A stretch of 10,671 nucleotides of DNA from contig JALUXI010000196.1 of the NCBI GenBank assembly GCA_027019045.1, forward strand, positions 1-10,671, given 5' to 3'. Shown piece after piece: positions 7,293-10,671 of this stretch. Source of the DNA: Piscirickettsiaceae bacterium. Its GTDB lineage: Bacteria; Pseudomonadota; Gammaproteobacteria; Thiomicrospirales; Thiomicrospiraceae. The first letter of the stretch is position 1; each line of letters starts with the position of its first letter. The translations under genes were made by a program, and so were the position numbers. The notes under the pieces were generated by a model. It was not told the origin of the DNA. It did no database searches and worked only from the letters and a program-made list of their open reading frames with translations.

Positions 7293-7604
7293 TTATTTTA
7301 GTTTAAGCTTTTTAGAACCAGTTTCACCAGTGTTATCATGAAGAACCAATTCTACAGTATCGCCTTTGTTGGCTTTTAGTTTAACAGCCACATATGGGTT
7401 AGCAGAAACTGCACCTGACCATTGGGCATCAATGGCTTTTGTTCCGTTTAGTTTAACTTCAACTAAATCGATATATTTAGCAGGATAGTTTTTACCAGTT
7501 TTTTTATTTTTACGAAGTCCAGACTCCATAGGGTGCTTAATTAAAGCTTTAACTTCAGCAACACCGCCACGAACTTTTCCACGCATTCTGATTTTAATTG
7601 ACAT
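7293..7604 (-). CDS. soxZ: SoxZ, sulfur-compound chelating partner of SoxY
   Basis: Forms the SoxYZ heterodimer, the periplasmic carrier on which thiosulfate-derived sulfur is held during oxidation. The 103 residues have the usual SoxZ length and immunoglobulin-like beta pattern. Family features visible are the start MSIKIRMRGK, IKHPMESGLRKN, WSGAVSANPY and the end GETGSKKLKLK. There is no signal peptide and no cysteine, as expected: SoxZ is thought to be exported with SoxY, whose Tat signal carries the folded pair. A Shine-Dalgarno AAGGA precedes the ATG by 6-7 bases. The gap to soxY is 56 bp, and a hairpin lies beyond the stop ahead of soxA. Confidence 0.97.
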   Translation of the reverse strand: MSIKIRMRGKVRGGVAEVKALIKHPMESGLRKNKKTGKNYPAKYIDLVEVKLNGTKAIDAQWSGAVSANPYVAVKLKANKGDTVELVLHDNTGETGSKKLKLK

Positions 7605-7660
7605 GTTATTTCCTTCTTAAAAATTAGTTATATCGTAATGACTCAGTGAGTTAATGAGGA

Positions 7661-8131
7661 TTAACCTCCACATCCACCGATGGTTACTTTAACTTGTTGT
7701 TGAGCTTTGAGAAGTTTGCCACCTGCTTTAGCAACAGCAATCACATTCATGGTTTTACCCATTTTGATACGAGTAGAAACATAACCAAGCGCTGGACCAG
7801 AGAAGTTGTATGCACATACCAATGCAGTTGGGTTTTTGTCAGCAAGGATAGCGATAGACTCAACACCAGAGATGCTAGTGGCATCAACAGTCACAGGAGT
7901 AACCGCACCGTTTTCAGCAATGGCTGGCGCTTTAAGGTGAATATCGCCTGAGTCAGTTGTGGCAGAAGTTCCGAAAAGCGCTTTAAGTGCATCATCGGTA
8001 GCTTTTGCTTTAAAAGCAGTTTTGTTCCACTCTGCAGCAAGAACGGTGCTTGGCACTAGAAGACCAGCGTTAACTGCAACAGCAGCTGCACCAGTGGCTA
8101 GGGTACCTTTAAGGAAAGATCTACGTTTCAT
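7661..8131 (-). CDS. soxY: SoxY, sulfur carrier subunit with Tat signal and C-terminal GGCGG
   Basis: Carries sulfur intermediates covalently on a swinging-arm cysteine in the periplasm while SoxXA, SoxB and other Sox enzymes act on them. The 156 residues begin with a twin-arginine signal (RRSFLKG at 3-9, then a hydrophobic stretch ending near VLAA) and end in the diagnostic GGCGG, placing the carrier cysteine at 154. A second cysteine occurs in the middle (ALVCAYN, about residue 106). The middle is a beta-sandwich of the family's usual length. The Shine-Dalgarno GGGAG is about 10 bases before the ATG, longer than optimal. It is second in soxXYZA, with 56-bp gaps on both sides. SoxY without SoxB in the same cluster means the hydrolase must come from another locus. 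Confidence 0.97.
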   Translation of the reverse strand: MKRRSFLKGTLATGAAAVAVNAGLLVPSTVLAAEWNKTAFKAKATDDALKALFGTSATTDSGDIHLKAPAIAENGAVTPVTVDATSISGVESIAILADKNPTALVCAYNFSGPALGYVSTRIKMGKTMNVIAVAKAGGKLLKAQQQVKVTIGGCGG

Positions 8132-8187
8132 AAGGTTAATACTCCCGGTTAGGTTATGGTTTGTAATTAAATTTTAGGTTGTGAAAA

Positions 8188-8577
8188 TTATAAAGTATAG
8201 ATGTAATCTACAATTTTCTGGATTTGTTCATCTGACAAAATAGCGTGCTCACCAAATGGAGGCATCATGCTGATGTCTTTTGGTACGCGTGCTTTTTTGC
8301 CATAAACAATGTCATAAAGCTCTTGTTTACCTGCTTTACCAGGGAAACGGGCTTTCATTGCAATCAATGCTGGACCGATATTTCCTGCTAACTTTCCACC
8401 TTTAATTGCGTGGCATGCTAAGCAGTTACCTTTGGAACGGTTAAAAGCCAACTTTTTCCCCTCTTCTAATGCTTTTGCAGTGGGTTCTGCCGCCATGGTG
8501 GTTGCAGGTGATGCTGCGATAAAAGCAGTAGAGAGTGCCAAAGCAGTACAAATTTGCTTTACTTTAAATTTTAACAT
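8188..8577 (-). CDS. soxX: SoxX, mono-haem cytochrome c subunit of SoxXA
   Basis: Electron-accepting partner of SoxA; SoxXA passes electrons from the thiosulfate-SoxY coupling to small cytochromes. The 129 residues carry a Sec signal peptide ending near TMAA (about residue 30). The single haem site is CLACH at 52-56, and the distal Met ligand is probably Met104 or Met105 in SMMPPFGEH, followed by the class-I cytochrome helix SDEQIQKIVDYI. Length fits a short mono-haem SoxX. A near-ideal AGGAGG (8589-8584) sits 6 bases before the ATG. It leads the soxXYZA unit. The 180-bp leader back to the bepA-like gene holds a possible promoter and a 12-bp palindrome. No soxV, soxW or soxK gene is present here. 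Confidence 0.96.
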   Translation of the reverse strand: MLKFKVKQICTALALSTAFIAASPATTMAAEPTAKALEEGKKLAFNRSKGNCLACHAIKGGKLAGNIGPALIAMKARFPGKAGKQELYDIVYGKKARVPKDISMMPPFGEHAILSDEQIQKIVDYIYTL

Positions 8578-8619
8578 TTTTCTCCTCCTAAAGAGTCTTA
8601 CGACATTCCCTGTTTAGTT

Positions 8620-8648
8620 TTTATCTGGGATGATGTTATTGGAGCCAA
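8620..8648 (-). promoter_or_regulatory. Candidate promoter for soxXYZA
   Basis: On the minus strand TTGGCT (8648-8643) and GATAAA (8625-8620) are separated by 17 bases. Each matches the sigma-70 consensus at about 4 of 6 positions, so the call is weak. It would give a leader of about 36 bases ending in a strong Shine-Dalgarno. No intrinsic terminator with a U-tract separates this region from the upstream bepA-like gene, so read-through is also possible. Confidence 0.3.
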
Positions 8649-8665
8649 TCAATTTGCTCTTAGGC

Positions 8666-8677
8666 AGTAAGCTTACT
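8666..8677. promoter_or_regulatory. 12-bp perfect palindrome upstream of the soxX promoter region
   Basis: AGTAAGCTTACT equals its own reverse complement. It lies about 18 bp upstream of the candidate -35 of soxXYZA, where an activator or repressor dimer could bind. Next to it (8679-8697) is a weaker inverted repeat, CTTGCC/GGCAGG on the minus strand around TTTTTGT. No regulator is identified; a palindrome of this length could occur by chance. Confidence 0.35.
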
Positions 8678-8757
8678 CACCTGCCACAAAAAGGCAAGTT
8701 TTTTGCATTAAAACTGCAATAGAAAAATTTATGGTATTCATATGATTTTTTATGAGG

Positions 8758-10182
8758 TTATCGGTTTTCTGATATGTCGAGTTGATTTACTTGATGAATT
8801 TCTTCAGTTTTTGAAGGTTTGATGGATTTTTCTATAGCTTTCTTAATTTCAGAGTGACTGGTTGGTTGGGTTTTCAGCTGTTCTTTAACCTTGGTGATCA
8901 AGATCTCATATTTTTTTAGGTCTCCTATACTTTTGCTGACCATCGCTTGGTAGTAAGTCGAGGCGAGATTGTCGTGTAAGCGTCCATAGAGTTCAGATAG
9001 TTTTTGATATACCAGTGTTGGTGTGTTCGTTTGTTGATGCGCAAGCAGGAGTTCAATGGCTTTTGGTGCCTGTTGGTGAGTGTCAAGAAATTGTGCATAT
9101 CGATAGACAATAGCTCCATTATGAGGGTAGAGGTCTACCAGAAACTTGAACTGTTGTTCTGCCAGAACCTTTTTGCCCGTCGCATCCAGTATACGAGCAT
9201 AGAGCAGTTGAACCATTTTGGCATGGGGGTGTTGGTTGATAAATTGTTTTAAGCAACTTGAGTTGGGTTTTCCTGTTTTTGGGGGGAGTTGTTCGAGCCA
9301 TGTAAGGTTTTTTTGATAACAGGATTCGATACTATGTTGTGGGAACTTGAGCGGTGGGGTGGTAGTATTCACAGTAAGTGTGATTTGTAGCAGGTGTAGA
9401 GTGAAAGAGGGGGTATTGTGATGTTTTGGAAGTTGTTGAGCACGATTTTCTGCTTCTGCCAAGCGGTGTTGTGTGACAGGGTGGGTGCTGAGGATTTCGG
9501 GTGGCGTTGGACTCAGTCTGGCTTCATCTTGTAATTTTCCAAAAAATTGTGCCATGGCTTCTGGGTTGTAGCCAGCTTGGCTAAGATACTGCATGCCAAT
9601 ACTGTCTGCTTCGGTTTCGTGTGCGCGAGACTGTTTGAGCTGCTCTTGAAGGTTGAGCCCTGTGCCGCCGAGATAAACGGCAAAGCCCGCAGAGGGGTTT
9701 TGGCTGCCGATAAGTAGAGCTGCTAAAAGGTTGGCGAAGCCAGCGAGGGTGTATTTGGATTGTTGTTTAAGGGTTCGAGAGAGATGGTGTTGGGTGACAT
9801 GGGCAACTTCATGAGCGATGACAGCTGCCAATTCATCCTCGGTATCGGTTTTGAGAATCAGCCCTGTGTGGATGCCAATCACGCCGTTTGGGCCGGCAAA
9901 AGCATTGATGGAGGGAAGGTCGATTAAATAAAAAGTAAAAGGGCGGGGAGGTTGAACTTGTTGTGTAATATGCTGAGCAATTTCTCTTATTAGGCTTAAT
10001 GCTTCAGGGGTTTCTACTAAGGGGTACTGTTGGTGCAGGATCGCTGAAAATTGGTTGCCAAGCTTTTTCTCAGTGATGGCATCATATTCTATTAAATCAG
10101 GTGCACCGAGGTCGGGCAAGTTAGACGCCTGAGCGTGTAAAGAAAGAATCAGGATGAAAAGGAGGGAGATTGTATTACGCAT
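8758..10182 (-). CDS. BepA-like M48 metalloprotease with C-terminal TPR-type region
   Basis: Periplasmic zinc protease and chaperone; in E. coli BepA (YfgC) helps outer-membrane assembly of LptD and degrades stalled proteins. The 474 residues (E. coli about 487) begin at an ATG at 10182 that gives a clean signal peptide ending AQA at about residue 19. The frame stays open a further 102 codons upstream, but that part is non-signal-like and overlaps the divergent gene, so I reject it. Zinc ligands are H124-E125-x-x-H128, and Glu191 in ETEADSIG is the third. STHP (H234) matches the regulatory histidine segment of BepA. Residues about 250-440 are helical and TPR-like. Cys288 and Cys310 are the only cysteines and could form a disulfide. 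The Shine-Dalgarno is not recognisable. It is divergent from the TusA-like gene with 64 bp between starts. Confidence 0.93.
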   Translation of the reverse strand: MRNTISLLFILILSLHAQASNLPDLGAPDLIEYDAITEKKLGNQFSAILHQQYPLVETPEALSLIREIAQHITQQVQPPRPFTFYLIDLPSINAFAGPNGVIGIHTGLILKTDTEDELAAVIAHEVAHVTQHHLSRTLKQQSKYTLAGFANLLAALLIGSQNPSAGFAVYLGGTGLNLQEQLKQSRAHETEADSIGMQYLSQAGYNPEAMAQFFGKLQDEARLSPTPPEILSTHPVTQHRLAEAENRAQQLPKHHNTPSFTLHLLQITLTVNTTTPPLKFPQHSIESCYQKNLTWLEQLPPKTGKPNSSCLKQFINQHPHAKMVQLLYARILDATGKKVLAEQQFKFLVDLYPHNGAIVYRYAQFLDTHQQAPKAIELLLAHQQTNTPTLVYQKLSELYGRLHDNLASTYYQAMVSKSIGDLKKYEILITKVKEQLKTQPTSHSEIKKAIEKSIKPSKTEEIHQVNQLDISENR

Positions 10183-10246
10183 AGGTGGGTTTTTGCTAGA
10201 ATGGGTAAATTGTTGTAAAGGATATGATAGCCTGTTGAGCGAAAAA

Positions 10247-10483
10247 ATGTATGAAGAGATATTAGATGTGTCGGCTTTACCTTGCCCCATGCCGATTATT
10301 AAATTGAAACAGAAGTTGACCCAATGGCACTGTGAAGGTGTGACAGGACAGATTCGATTATTGGTTTCAGATAAAGGGGCACTTAAGGACATTCCTGCCT
10401 TTTGCCAGCAGCAAGGGCTTTTATTGGTCGAGGTAAGAGAGGGATGTGTCCCAATGGAATTTGTGATAAGGAGTGAAGCGTGA
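10247..10483 (+). CDS. TusA/SirA-family sulfur carrier protein
   Basis: TusA-family proteins are small cytoplasmic persulfide carriers that pass sulfur from desulfurases to tRNA thiolation, molybdenum cofactor or dissimilatory sulfur pathways. The ATG at 10247 gives 78 residues, close to the 81 of E. coli TusA. The hallmark CPMP (Cys13-Pro-Met-Pro16) comes early, and DIPAFC and the final FVIRS also match the family. The frame is open 31 codons further upstream but that part overlaps the start of the divergent protease gene and is not TusA-like. A TATGAT box at 10223-10228 may be its -10; no good -35 is seen. Cys51 region aside, only CPMP is predicted reactive. From memory, Pseudomonas aeruginosa PA1006 is a TusA-like protein beside a BepA gene (PA1005), which fits this context. 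Its stop overlaps the galU start. Family assignment is firm; the true TusA role is not established. Confidence 0.88.
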   Translation: MYEEILDVSALPCPMPIIKLKQKLTQWHCEGVTGQIRLLVSDKGALKDIPAFCQQQGLLLVEVREGCVPMEFVIRSEA

Positions 10484-10671
10484 AGCATAAAAACATGTAC
10501 AGACCATTAACGAAAGCGATTTTGCCGGTAGCTGGGTTGGGGACCAGATTTTTGCCTGCGACTAAAGCCATTCCAAAAGAGATGTTGACCGTTGTCGATA
10601 AGCCTTTGATTCAGTATATTGTTCAAGAGGCAGCAGAGGCGGGGATTACCGATATTATTTTGGTGACACAC
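10480..10671 (+). CDS. galU: UTP-glucose-1-phosphate uridylyltransferase GalU (N-terminal part, continues past window)
   Basis: Makes UDP-glucose from UTP and glucose-1-phosphate in the cytoplasm, for envelope polysaccharide and nucleotide-sugar synthesis. The 64 visible codons contain the nucleotide-binding motif LPVAGLGTRFLPATKAIPKE and the following VDKPLIQYIV and AGITDIILVTH, all as in E. coli GalU, which begins only a few residues differently. I choose the GTG at 10480: AAGGAG (10468-10473) lies 6 bases upstream, and its GTGA overlaps the stop of the TusA-like gene, indicating translational coupling. An ATG five codons later (10495) is the alternative but lies too far from the ribosome site. 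The remaining roughly 230 residues are beyond the right edge. Confidence 0.95.
   Translation, partial: MKHKNMYRPLTKAILPVAGLGTRFLPATKAIPKEMLTVVDKPLIQYIVQEAAEAGITDIILVTH

Noticed and set aside
8679..8706. Possible plus-strand terminator (GGCAAG followed by T6)
   Set aside because: The stem is short with a mismatch, and no plus-strand gene precedes it.
10154..10246. 31-codon extension of the TusA-like protein
   Set aside because: It overlaps the start of the divergent protease gene, has no family similarity, and the ATG at 10247 gives the usual TusA length.
10183..10488. N-terminal extension of 102 codons on the BepA-like protein
   Set aside because: The extended part has no signal peptide character and runs over the whole TusA-like gene on the other strand. 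The ATG at 10182 gives a clean signal peptide and normal family length.

Overview
The window reads as chromosome from a chemolithotrophic, sulfur-oxidising gammaproteobacterium, most likely of the Thiomicrospira / Hydrogenovibrio / Thiomicrorhabdus group. Reasons: a compact soxXYZA cluster with no soxB or soxCD beside it (the split layout I associate with that group), and typical gammaproteobacterial RlmKL, HemN, BepA-like and GalU proteins. This assignment is inference from protein similarity and gene order; no search was run.

Layout. (1) Positions 1-890, minus: 5' part of a periplasmic MltB-family lytic transglycosylase that runs off the left edge. (2) 891-1128: divergent spacer with a 122-bp palindromic repeat. 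(3) 1129-6115, plus: a tight three-gene unit, rlmKL (23S rRNA methyltransferase), a multidomain diguanylate cyclase with a zinc-binding CZB domain, and hemN (anaerobic haem synthesis); gaps are 10 bp and 0 bp. (4) 6116-6366: convergent spacer with a second copy of the repeat in inverted orientation, then a strong intrinsic terminator. (5) 8577-6367, minus: soxX-soxY-soxZ-soxA, encoding periplasmic cytochrome c SoxXA and the carrier protein SoxYZ. (6) 10182-8758, minus: BepA-like M48 periplasmic metalloprotease. (7) 10247-10671, plus: a TusA-family sulfur carrier protein whose stop overlaps the start of galU, which runs off the right edge.

How the genes work together. SoxXA couples thiosulfate oxidatively to the C-terminal cysteine of SoxY in the SoxYZ complex; SoxB and (if present) SoxCD must be encoded elsewhere. 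The TusA-like protein is a cytoplasmic persulfide carrier and need not belong to the same pathway. MltB-like, BepA-like and GalU proteins concern the cell envelope. The rlmKL-cyclase-hemN unit is functionally mixed, and the cyclase is its most unusual member.

Most of the window is ordinary. The points most worth following are the inverted pair of about 114-122 bp palindromic repeats that brackets the rlmKL-hemN unit, the cyclase architecture (helical, possibly haem-less globin-like N-terminus + CZB + GGDEF with an altered I-site), and hairpin/promoter-like structure inside and ahead of the sox cluster. I found no CRISPR array, tRNA, rRNA, transposase or integrase, and no gene-free stretch longer than about 250 bp.
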